Positions 32,103 to 40,570 of a DNA stretch of 64,000 bases are shown here, piece by piece (the stretch's first letter is position 1; each line of letters starts with the position of its first letter). The DNA lies in NCBI GenBank assembly GCA_031771865.1, contig JASISA010000025.1, positions 3,286,001 through 3,350,000 on the forward strand. Reading direction: 5' to 3'. Position numbers and translations under genes: made by a program. This DNA is from Nothophaeocryptopus gaeumannii (taxonomy: Eukaryota; Ascomycota; Dothideomycetes; Mycosphaerellales; Mycosphaerellaceae). The notes under the pieces are model-generated. The model saw only the letters and a program-made list of their open reading frames with translations. It searched no databases and was not told the origin of the DNA.

Positions 32103-32490
32103 CTACTGGGCCTCCTCTTTGATGAAGAGGTACACGCTCTCGTTAGCTTCCTGGTCTTAGCGATTTGATCTCTGTATTGCGTCAGCTCTCACTTCATTCT
32201 CTCATACATAGTGTGACATCGATACATACTCTGGACTTGCAATGCCACTCACGCCTTCAGACCCTCCCACATCAAAGCATGAGAGCTGCTCGTGGTCTGA
32301 CCAAGAGACACTTCAGCCTTAACAACGTTCTTGACGAAATCCAGGACAGTAGCCAAGGTATCAGGCAGCTGAGATTTAGCGGAGACGATTGTGTCCTCCC
32401 GCTAGCTGCCAGAGGCCTCCAAGAGCTCTCCAATCTCCTTGGTGATGCTATGGACGGCCTGCGTATGGAGGAGAGCGCTTATGACCCGTC
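32103..32490 (-). pseudogene. 3' gene fragment truncated by a RIP island
   Basis: A minus-strand frame reads SITKEIGELLEASGS-stop-REDTIVS, then LPDTLATVLDFVKNVVKAEV and SHALMWEGLKA, followed by a GTGAGT donor at about 32252. A later stretch reads QEANESVYLFIKEEAQ and a stop at 32103-32105, but the acceptor does not restore frame exactly. The 5' part is replaced by AT-rich DNA from 32490. There is a weak resemblance to the LLWLxRGL region of glycolipid-transfer proteins, not enough to name it. Confidence 0.35.
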
Positions 32491-33115
32491 GACTAGTCTC
32501 TATATTATAAACTATTATCACTTTATTACTAGATAATTCTATATTATTAGTAGTATAGATATTATTTCTTAAGATTACTAATCCCTAATTAGGTATAGGA
32601 ATCCTTCTATACGCTCTACTATATATTCCTATAGATCTACTATTACTTTAGAATTTATAACTCTAGAAAAATTATCTTATCTAATCTAACCTAGTAGGTT
32701 AGGGATTAGACTAGAGATTCTCTAAACTATAGTAAGACCTAATTAGTATTACTAGATAAGAGCTTAGTATATAGGTAAGTCTTTCCTATTTTAGACTAGT
32801 AGATTAAAAAGAATAGACTAATCTTTAGCGTTAAACTAGATACTTCTCCTATACTTAGATAACTTAAAGCGCTTAATTCTATAACGTATTCTAAAAGCGA
32901 GCTAGTTATAGAAGCGAGCTAGTTAATTTTCCTTAGTATAACTAACTCGTATTATAGATTGTTTATTTTCATCGCTATTAAATAGAGAACCTATGAATAT
33001 TATACTCTTATCGGATTTAGAAGACTCTTCTCTATTATTCTAATATATACGGGTATTATATCTAGACGCCACAGTGGGTTGACCTAATTGGGTTGGGTTT
33101 GAGTATGGGTTGAAA

Positions 33116-33373
33116 TTTCAGAAGTCCACACAGCTACTTCTGTCAAAGACAGTATTTCGACGGCTAGTGCGAGAGATTACTCTTACTTTTCAGACAGGCC
33201 TTCGATTTCAAGCCTCTGCGATAGAGGCTCTTCAAGAAGCTGCGGAAGCGATGCTGGTTTCCGAGTTTGAGAACGCGAATCTATGCGCGATTCACGCAAA
33301 AAGAGTAACACTACAGCAAAAGGACATGAAACTTGCGGCTCATTTCCGTCGCACGTTCGGTATCACATTCTAG
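33116..33373 (+). CDS. Histone H3-fold C-terminal segment (cargo 1)
   Basis: An open frame starting directly after a splice-acceptor-like TTTCAG at the inner edge of the left TIR. It reads KSTQLLLSKTVFRRLVREI, TLTFQTGLRFQASAIEALQ, EAAEAMLVSEFENANLCAIH, AKRVTLQQKDMKLAAHFRR and stops at 33373. It aligns without gaps to canonical H3 from KSTELL to the C-terminus, covering alpha-1, loop 1, the long alpha-2 helix and the conserved NLCAIHAKRVT block. Roughly 60 percent of positions are identical by eye. The N-terminal tail and alpha-N helix are absent and there is no good start codon, so it is an exon-level fragment unless spliced to something upstream. The absence of stops in 86 codons suggests it is young or selected. 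Confidence 0.75.
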   Translation, partial: FQKSTQLLLSKTVFRRLVREITLTFQTGLRFQASAIEALQEAAEAMLVSEFENANLCAIHAKRVTLQQKDMKLAAHFRRTFGITF

Positions 33374-33457
33374 GGGAAATTTGGGGTATACAGGTAACCT
33401 TCCTTGTATCTGCTTTAACTCTCAGAGTTTCACTTACTAATTTAGCCAAGAGATTGC

Positions 33458-33482
33458 TGCCGACCACGATCTGCCGACCACG
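33458..33482. repeat. Inner inverted repeat, left arm
   Basis: TGCCGACCACG twice, separated by ATC. It is the inverted counterpart of 34711-34735 and brackets the CenH3-like cargo gene. Confidence 0.9.
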
Positions 33483-33827
33483 CAGCGCTGCTGCTACTCC
33501 ATAGGGCCTCAGGGCTTCTCATCTAGGCCGCAACCTCACCTCTGCCTCAGGCAGTGAAGGTGAGCTCCGTGACGTCACGGGTGAGGTTTGCGGCCTCGCT
33601 TACAATCCCCCGCCGCCGCCGCTGTAAACAAACAACATCGCCGAACCCTCCACCTCCACCACCATCACCACCACTTCCGCTCGCCCGCGCGCGCCCGCGC
33701 CCTGCGCCGACCGCTTTCGCACGTATTCTCGCATAAAAGCCTCGGATCTTTCAGTATCACAATCGAAGAAATGTGAGTTTTGGTGGCGCCGTCGAAGGAT
33801 GCGCTAGTGCTGACCATGGAAATTAGT

Positions 33828-34493
33828 ATGGCGCGCACCAAGAACACTGGCGGCCTCGGCCGCAACGACCTAACCTTGCATCGAAGGCGCCTAAGGCCAA
33901 GAAGACTAGCAAGAGACCTGCAGAGATGAAGAAGACCCTGTCATTGAGAAGAGAGCTGCAGAGTGTTGGTACGAGTCGCCGAGGAAAACCGTCGCTCTGG
34001 AAGAAGCATGTAAACAAGGATGATGAGGGAAATACGAGACCTCTTTGAGAAGGGTTAAGAAAGGCAGTACGTATTTCGTGGTCGGCAGAATGTGGTCGGC
34101 AGATACTAACAGCTGTGAAAGATAATGCGCTCCGCGAGATCAGATTCTACCAGAAGTCGACCGACCTCTTGCTGAGCTTCAGCCCATTCGCTCGCCTATG
34201 CCGAGAGATTACTCACGACCTCGACACCCTCAGGTACTGCCTCCCACTGAGATTCGCTTCCAGAAGGAGGCACTCCGCTGTCTGCAAGAAGCAGCTGAGG
34301 CAGCTTTAGTGCGGCTGTTTGAAGGTAAGACTCGATGATTTCATTTCATGAGAGGCTGTACTAATAAGTATTAGATTCGAACCTCGCAGCGATCCACGCC
34401 AAGCGTGTTACCATTCAGCAGAAGGATATCCAGTTGGTCGTGCGCTTGATGAATAGATGGAATATCTACATTTTCGGAGAGCCTTCGGCATAA
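33828..34493 (+). pseudogene. CenH3/CENP-A-like histone gene copy with introns (cargo 2)
   Basis: The start MARTKNTGG resembles H3 MARTKQTA. Upstream is a 5'-leader intron (33773-33826, GTGAGT...ATTAG). A basic tail follows in two frames (SKAPKAKKTSKRPAEMKKT, RRVKKG). Intron 34067-34121 (GTACGT, branch TACTAAC) leads into NNALREIRFYQKSTDLLLSF, SPFARLCREITHDLDT. After a frame change near 34235 come EIRFQKEALRCLQEAAEA and ALVRLFE. Intron 34325-34374 (GTAAGA, TACTAAT, TTAG) then leads into DSNLAAIHAKRVTIQQKDIQ and a divergent C-terminus, with TAA at 34491-34493. The longer loop 1 and the STDLL/FARL forms point to a centromeric H3 rather than canonical H3. Two or three frame breaks make it a pseudogene as read, though extra introns in the tail could explain some. 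An AATAAA lies at about 34634. Confidence 0.75.
34077..34101. repeat. Inner repeat copy within the cargo intron
   Basis: CGTGGTCGGCA, AAT-containing spacer, then TGTGGTCGGCA. This is a third copy of the 11-mer pair, located inside the second intron of the CenH3-like gene just before its TACTAAC branch site. Confidence 0.85.
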
Positions 34494-34710
34494 TAACGTG
34501 TAAGGATGATGATGATGATGACGAGCTTCGATCGAGAGATCGACAACGATGATTTGCAATGGCATAGGGGCGTTGCTGGAAGATACCCACTGCTAGCTCT
34601 AATGAAAATGAGCCTTTTGTAATAGCTTTCGAATAAAGAATGGAGCGTGTTTTCTAAGGAGCCTATGTCTATCTATAAGAAGTCTTACGTACAGTGCTTA
34701 CCCGTAGAAT

Positions 34711-34735
34711 CGTGGTCGGCAGAGCGTGGTCGGCA
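34711..34735. repeat. Inner inverted repeat, right arm
   Basis: CGTGGTCGGCA twice, separated by GAG. Both 11-mers are perfect complements of the left arm. A RIP-mutated version lies at about 36300-36326. Confidence 0.9.
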
Positions 34736-35653
34736 TTTTGTACTTTCGTTTTGGTCTTCGAGATAGCGGGTTTCGTGCGGGTATACGTGTAATATTCTGC
34801 GGGTACCCAACACTCAACCCACTTTCGTACGATGTACTCAATCATATACGTGACTTTGTAGGTAACCCGCTAAACCTGCCAAATCTAACCTGTTACCTGA
34901 CTTTCAGGGTAACAGGTCATTTTCAACCTGAACAGGTACCCAACCAAACCCAGTGTGACGTCTAATTATATCTAGTCCCTCTATAATTACTATATCGACG
35001 CTAACCTAGTAGTATACTTTCTAAGGCTCTACTACTACGAGCCTTCTTTAATATATTTACTAGTAAAGACGCAATTGCAGCTACCTATTCTACTACTATA
35101 CTATACTCGAGTATACTACCCTTCTAAACGTACTTTCTTTTACGCGCTTTTCGCTTTATTACTACTTCTAATTACTCTTTAAGGTCGCGAGTACGGGCTT
35201 ATAGAAGAGTAGCTTAATAAAGTATTAGTTCCGCACCTTTTATAAGCTAGGATAAGGCATTTTAGGCTATTGTAGGAGATCGATTAATAGCGCTACTAAT
35301 AAGCTTGGCTTGTAACCTAAACTCGTGCGAATTACTTAGTATCTTAGACTACTATAATGTCTCTTGTAGTAGCGGTCCTAGTAGGGTACGTAGGCGTATA
35401 TCAAGGCGGTTAATAACTACCTACGGGTCGATAGGGACTAATCCTAACGCCTAAAAGGCCTTCTAGTAGTTCTACTCTATAAACACGTTAAAAAACGCGT
35501 CTTTAAAGGCCGGGAGGAATATTTCCTTATCGATATAGAAGACGCGTCGACGCGCTAAGTCCCGGATACGTTGCGAGTATTTTATCTTTAGAGGCGCAAA
35601 ACACACTATATCTAGTAGCTATAGGATATACGACGAGTAGGCCGGTATATAGA

Positions 35654-35974
35654 TGTTACGGACCGTCTCCTCGATCACGTGGATTGGCCTAAGAAGCGTC
35701 GAACCTCGGAATGTCTCTCGGTGATCAGAGTCTTGAGAAGTGTAACCTTTACTCAGAAGAGTAGTATTGAGTTGAGCACGAAGCTCCTATCTAGCTGATA
35801 AGGAATGTTCTCTATATACTCGCCTTCCTTAGTATTGCTCTGTCTGCTCTGTCTGCTCCGTTGCTCTGCTGAGGGAGCATAGAGAGCACTGAGAGCAATC
35901 TGTAACGGGATCACCCGTTGCAGCTGTGCCTCAGATTGGTTGGCTGTCATGACTCCACGACTTGGTCCGTAACA
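35654..35974 (-). repeat. Solo LTR with 5-bp target duplication
   Basis: 321 bp, TGTTACGGAC...GTCCGTAACA-type ends, flanked by ATAGA on both sides. It is inserted in the pogo transposase. It is near identical, in reverse orientation, to 46427-46746. Confidence 0.95.
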
Positions 35975-36066
35975 ATAGAGCGTTAAGATCTTATGTTCCG
36001 AATAGTAATCCTTAAAATTCTAGCTAAGATAACTCTTATAGCTATCTAAGATAAGTAGCCTATAGC

Positions 36067-36487
36067 TAGACGCTATAGTAGGTTAACCTAATTAGGTTGG
36101 GTTTGAGTATAGGTTGAATATCTTAGCAAATACCCGGAAAAGGACTACCCTATATAGGTTTCCACCTACTAAGCTACCTAAATATAGGTAATATCGGATA
36201 TTATATAGGAGTATTAGGTTATTATACTAAAATCGACCTATACGAGGCCTTCGTAGAATAGTAATATAAGTATAAAAGTAGCGTACGTAAGTAAAAGAGC
36301 GTAGTCGGTAGAGCGTAGTTAGTAGATTTATAGATTCAATACTATAAAGGAAGAGAATATAATACAATTATAGTAAGAAATAAGATTTTAGGTAAACGAA
36401 GTAGCTTTAATATTCTGGGATAATACTATTAATATACAATCTAGATATATAAATTCAAGCTTTCGATAGGTCGAATATATTACCTAC
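36067..36487. repeat. RIP-degraded relative of the histone-carrying TIR element
   Basis: Starts TAGACGCTATAGTAGGTTAA, a C-to-T and G-to-A mutated form of the left TIR at 33063, and continues with the same GGTTGGGTTTGAGTATxGGTTGAA. At about 36300-36326 it has a mutated form of the inner 11-mer pair. No histone sequence is readable between them. Its right end was not found before the LINE tail at 36488. Confidence 0.65.
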
Positions 36488-36999
36488 TACTAATAATAAT
36501 AATAAATGTATTCGAGCTAGCTACAGGCCGTGCCCCTTCTAGCATATCTACATGTTGTAAAAGAAAACCCTGTAGAAAGTGCCTACAGCGTAAAACTTCC
36601 TCCCTTCTCTGTTATGCCTTACACCCTACTGCATCTTAGGTACTATAGAACCAATATGTTTGCCCGTAGGCAGCTGGCTGACACGCCAGAGTCAACATCA
36701 TCCTCCTTACTTGGGTTCGAGATCTCCGGCCTGCTCTGGGAGATGTTTGAGGGTCCACTCGAATTGTCCTATGGGGAGATGCCTTATTGCCCACGCTGCG
36801 GTTTGTCTAGGAAACTCAGTAAGCCATCTTCTCGCGTCCTGGCTTCTAGTGGCTAAGATGAGTTCCCTTCTACTCTCTCGCATGTTTGTACAGTAGGCAA
36901 GGTAGTGTCGAGCTGTCCCTCTATCTCCACATTCGCAGTAGGGGCTAGTGTCGGGCACCCCAACCTTGTGGAGGAAGTGAGGAAGGCCAATTGTCTCTG
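36488..36999 (-). mobile_element. 5'-truncated copy of the Tad1-like LINE
   Basis: The minus strand matches the last about 510 bp of the LINE at 43523-44034, including the ATT-repeat 3' tail. The one clear difference is CCCC here versus CCC at 43748 or so in the long copy. Here the C-terminal frame continues past HLP to IGQFEWTLKHLPEQAG and DLEPK, showing that the long copy has a frameshift. The match stops sharply at 36999. Confidence 0.93.
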
Positions 37000-38155
37000 C
37001 AGGCATATGATTACGAATCCCCGGCTGACGACAGATCCACCCCACGGGGTGGATCTGAAATCACACCGGAGCTACATAAGGTAGGGTGACAAGTCCTACC
37101 CGCGCTTTCCTACACGAAGGTCTCGACTCTTGCTGCGAACAGCTCACTACACACCCCAATGTTTCGAGGGAGAGGCCCAGGCCCCGAAGCCTCTCTTCCT
37201 ACGCTCCATACCCTGTTTGCTCCTTAAGCCTTGGTCACGCTCCTTCGGTTTGCGCCGCACGCATACCGTTCGCTTCTCTTCCAAGACCGACGTGCGCATC
37301 CATCCTCTCAGGCTGGGCAGACAGTGTCTCAGTCGCTGCCATTGCCCACCACGCCCCAGGAGAGCGACTCCCTTCGCGTTACTATACCGCATCTCTTTGG
37401 ATATAGCCGGCCAAGTCTCGCAGGTTTGCTCGGATAGTAGTTCCTCGCCGGGCAACTACCTCCTTGCGTTTCCACCTACTAACCAATACGCAATGTCCCC
37501 TCGCACGCCTCCTTCTGTCCCCTTCCTCCGCTGCCACCGCCCGCCTCTCTGTGACCCCGCCTGCCCGCTCCTCTATGTGTTGCATCCAGTGTCCCCAAGC
37601 TCTTCTGTCCAACCGCTGGACTAGGTGTCCTGTGCTAACCCAGGTAAAACCCTCCCACCCGCACTTGAGTGATCAATAGGCCCTTACGGTCTTCGTGCCC
37701 ATTCCATTGCCCGCCAACTGACGCTGTACTCCAAGCTCTTCAACTCCGTCTGCCCCAAGTGCATAACGCGTAAACAGCCGGCCTTAACAGACGCGCCTCG
37801 ATGTAGTTTCGTCAAGTTCCTTCCGAAGACGTGTATCGATTCTCTTGTGTACCAGAGGTGTCCTGTCCGCAGCTTAGGCAATCGGGTTCCGCGGCTCCCC
37901 TGTACGCTTCGTAGGAAGAGCGGACTCGTTTCCTACACGAGTAAGCTGCTGTCGGATGGTTTTCATACCCGTTTTGATGGTAGTCCTCTGTTCGGTGTGG
38001 TCTTGGCGCCGCCGCACAGTATCAAAATGCGCCCGGAAGTCGCACTCCACCACTCCCGCTCCATCTGAGAAGATTTGGCTCTGCACAGCGAGTGCGCAGG
38101 TTCGTAGCCAGCACCACGTACAGGTACTTCTCGTCGCTGGCCTAGGGACATATGT
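37000..38155. other. GC-normal segment of unknown origin
   Basis: A 1.15-kb block with no RIP, lying between the truncated LINE and the copia relic. It has several 60-160 codon ORFs on both strands, none recognisable. A near-perfect palindrome, CAGATCCACCCC-AC-GGGGTGGATCTG, lies at 37032-37057. It could be a captured genomic fragment, or the template-switched 5' part of the LINE insertion. Confidence 0.4.
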
Positions 38156-39264
38156 AGGAAGAGGTAATCCGAAAGGAATTAGATACTCTTATAGCGAATA
38201 ATACCTAGGAGGTAGTAGTTCTACTAAAGGGGGTAAACCTCGTAACCTTAAAGTAGGTGTTTAATATTAAAAGACTAATTAGTAGTACTATCGAAAAGTT
38301 CAAAGTACGGCTAGTTGCAAGAGGCTTCTTATAGAAGTACGGTATCGACTTTACTAAGACATTTGTACTAACTATTAGGTATAAGACTCTACGAGTCTTT
38401 ATAGTAGTAGTATACTACGATAACCTCGAGTTATACTAGGTAGATATAAACAATGCATTTATAGAGAGTTACTTAAAGGAAGATATCTATATAGTCCCTC
38501 TACTAGGAGTTAATATTCCTCCTAATATAGTCTTTAAGATTCTTCGGAGCCTATATAGTTTAAAGTAGGTAGCTCGGGACTAGAATCTCCTTTATATCTC
38601 GAAATTAAAGGTAATTAGGTTTATTTAATCTAAGATTAACCCATGTCTTCTCCTTTAATAGGATAGAAAGATTATAATTCTAATACACGTGGACGATATC
38701 CCTATCGTAGTACCTAAATTAAGAGATATTTTATAGTTTAAGAAAGAGCTAGGTAAGGCTTTTAGGATTAAAGATCTTAGAGAGCTAGAAAAGATCCTTA
38801 GAGTTAAGATTATAAGAGACCGTTTAAAGAAGACTCTTAAGCTTAACTAATACTACTATATTTGAACGAATTTGGGGAGGCGGCATTACCAAAACCTCAG
38901 AACATACGGAACCTATCAAGGCAATACACGCATCCAAAGCACGGCTACACGCCGCTGTTGGCGGGTGCGCAGTCAGCGCTCGAAAATACTGATTCTCAGC
39001 ATCAGAAGAAGAGAATTCTCTGCCAAGCATGGCCAGTGCACAAGGCTGTGCTGCCTCAGGCACAGACAACGGACTAGAGCCATTTCAAGAGGTTACTGAA
39101 GAAACTACTACAGGCAGAGATACAGGAGTATCAATCTAGCTTCCTACCCAACCTCCCAAGAGAAGGGGTATAGAGAGAAGAACGCAGCAGTAAACAAGAA
39201 CCAGCAGGGTCCCCTCTCACCTTGGGAGGCCCTGAAAGAGATTCAGAATGAGGCAGCTGAACTG

Positions 39265-40428
39265 ATGCATCAGAGTCAACACTCCTCCCTCCAACCAGAG
39301 AGGGCAATCCAGATGATTCTGGATATGATTCACTCAACTGCAGCGCGGACCACGAAGCGCACCAACCAGGAAGCCACTCTGGAATCTATCCAACGGAGTA
39401 TTACACAGATTCAGAAGAAGATAGAGCAGAGTCCAGGACCAAAGACAACCTGGGCTACAGTCGCAGCCCAACAGCCAGCCCAGCTGTCTAGCATCAAAGC
39501 ACAAAGAGCTGCGTGCTCCCTCAAGATTCACGTAGACAACGAAGCGACTAGGGCTGAGCTTAGGGATGCTGAAGCTACCCGGATTGTTTCGCGTTTTACT
39601 ACAGAAGGAGGGAACTGGGCACATGTAGTCGCAGTCAAGAAGGTCCCCGATGGACTAGTTCTCACGACTACGGACCCTGCAGCAAGGAACCGAATGGCGG
39701 CAGACACCCAAGGCCTAGGCAAGGTCTTGAAGGAGGCAAGAATAGCACAGAAAACCTTCCCAGTCCAAGTCCACTTTGTTACAGTTGCAGGAAACGACCC
39801 TACTACACAGCGGATCCAGTCAATTGAGGAAGACAACAAGCGGCTAATACCCGGAATCCAAGTACAGAATGCCTGGTGGAAGGGCCAGAAAGCTATAGCA
39901 ACGGGAACAAAGAAACAGAGCACTCTAGTAGTCGAACTGAAGACGGTGGAAGCTGCCAGAGCTGCGGTAGAGAAGGGCATTATCATCTCCGGAGTGCTCC
40001 ACGACACTGAAGAATGGGACCACCAATGGACAATAACACAGTGCTTCAACTGCCAAAGATATGGCCATATCGGCACAAGGTGCACAAACGGTACGGTGTG
40101 TGCAAGGTGTGGAGGAAGCCATAACATAAGAGAATGTGCGCACGAGAAGCTTGCAGAGGCAGACCGATTAAAGCACAGTAAATGCGGAAATTGCAGTCAG
40201 AACCACCCAGCTTGGCACTATATGTGCTCAAAGAGACAAGCAATCAAGGACAAGATTCAGAGCATGAAGAAGATAGGGGCGAGCTACATGGCTAAGCTAA
40301 CCTACAGTACTCCTAGCTCTACTTCTCCTCTGCCTTCCCCTCCTCTACAGCAAGGAGCGAATGGGGAGGGAGAGGACAAACAGCTACCCGGACAAGCCGC
40401 GAATATGTCCCAGGCAGGAGGCCAATAG
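39265..40428 (+). CDS. LINE ORF1, Gag-like nucleic-acid-binding protein
   Basis: 387 codons, intact. An N-terminal coiled-coil-like region (ATLESIQRSITQIQKKIEQS) precedes a central RRM-like domain and three zinc knuckles: CFNCQRYGHIGTRC, CARCGGSHNIREC and CGNCSQNHPAWHYMC. A Pro/Ser-rich tail follows. ORF1 proteins of this clade coat the element RNA in the ribonucleoprotein. The frame is open for about 50 codons upstream of the first ATG, so the true start could be earlier. Confidence 0.92.
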   Translation: MHQSQHSSLQPERAIQMILDMIHSTAARTTKRTNQEATLESIQRSITQIQKKIEQSPGPKTTWATVAAQQPAQLSSIKAQRAACSLKIHVDNEATRAELRDAEATRIVSRFTTEGGNWAHVVAVKKVPDGLVLTTTDPAARNRMAADTQGLGKVLKEARIAQKTFPVQVHFVTVAGNDPTTQRIQSIEEDNKRLIPGIQVQNAWWKGQKAIATGTKKQSTLVVELKTVEAARAAVEKGIIISGVLHDTEEWDHQWTITQCFNCQRYGHIGTRCTNGTVCARCGGSHNIRECAHEKLAEADRLKHSKCGNCSQNHPAWHYMCSKRQAIKDKIQSMKKIGASYMAKLTYSTPSSTSPLPSPPLQQGANGEGEDKQLPGQAANMSQAGGQ

Positions 40429-40570
40429 GAACAGCAGTAGAGAAGCGAACACTACAGAGGTTTGGGAGGCCAGTTGGGGCGGTGAACAGGGCTAAGACCA
40501 TTGTACCGGAGCAAGGACAAGGGTCAATCCGACGAGCAATACAGCGGGATCAACCACCAGCTAGTACCCA

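Larger units (their letters stand above)
33055..34972 (+). mobile_element. TIR element with 8-bp target duplication carrying histone H3-like genes
   Basis: The element proper is 33063-34964 (1902 bp). It is flanked by a perfect 8-bp direct repeat ATTATATC (33055-33062 and 34965-34972). Termini are imperfect inverted repeats: TAGACGCCACAGTGGGTTG on the left, and the complement of TAGACGTCACACTGGGTTTG on the right. An 8-bp duplication with such ends fits a hAT-like DNA transposon. There is no transposase ORF, so it is non-autonomous. The interior carries a histone H3 C-terminal exon (33116-33373) and a second, CenH3-like gene with promoter, introns and 3' region (about 33500-34650), the latter bracketed by an inner inverted repeat. 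The element is not RIP-mutated although it lies in RIP-mutated pogo DNA. A RIP-degraded relative of its left end lies at 36067. Confidence 0.88.
32940..36060 (-). pseudogene. Pogo DDE transposase C-terminal part, RIP-degraded
   Basis: Read on the minus strand: RLLILDSYKSYLS (a DDE aspartate block) just before the LTR; then YIPAYSSYILQLLDIVCFAP, YSQRIRDLARRRVFYIDKE and FLPAFKDAFFNVFIE after it; then SNSHEFRLQAKLI. These are the standard blocks of CENP-B/pogo-type fungal transposases (LPPHSSHLLQPLDVGCF ... LARRRVFHIDKExFLPAF). The tail holds a zinc knuckle whose cysteines have mutated to Tyr, interrupted by the TIR element and completed at 33062-33040 (NTRIY ... NNREESSKSDKS). Stops replace Trp and Gln throughout. 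Confidence 0.85.
32881..36066 (-). mobile_element. RIP-degraded pogo (Fot1-like) element with nested insertions
   Basis: The pogo transposase runs on the minus strand in pieces: 36060-35975, 35653-34965, and 33062 to about 32940. It is split by a solo LTR (35654-35974) and by a TIR element (33063-34964). The terminal sequence 32881-32944 matches 6871-6935. Removing both insertions with their target duplications rejoins the frame. The upstream part of the transposase is missing beyond 36066, where a RIP-degraded relative of the TIR element begins. Confidence 0.85.

Noticed and set aside
35753..35950. 65-codon ORF MTANQSEAQLQ..., also at 46450-46647
   Set aside because: Identical in both copies because both are the same solo LTR; it spans LTR regulatory sequence and is not a gene.
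36707..37045. 112-codon minus-strand ORF as an independent gene
   Set aside because: It is the LINE ORF2 C-terminus of the truncated copy.
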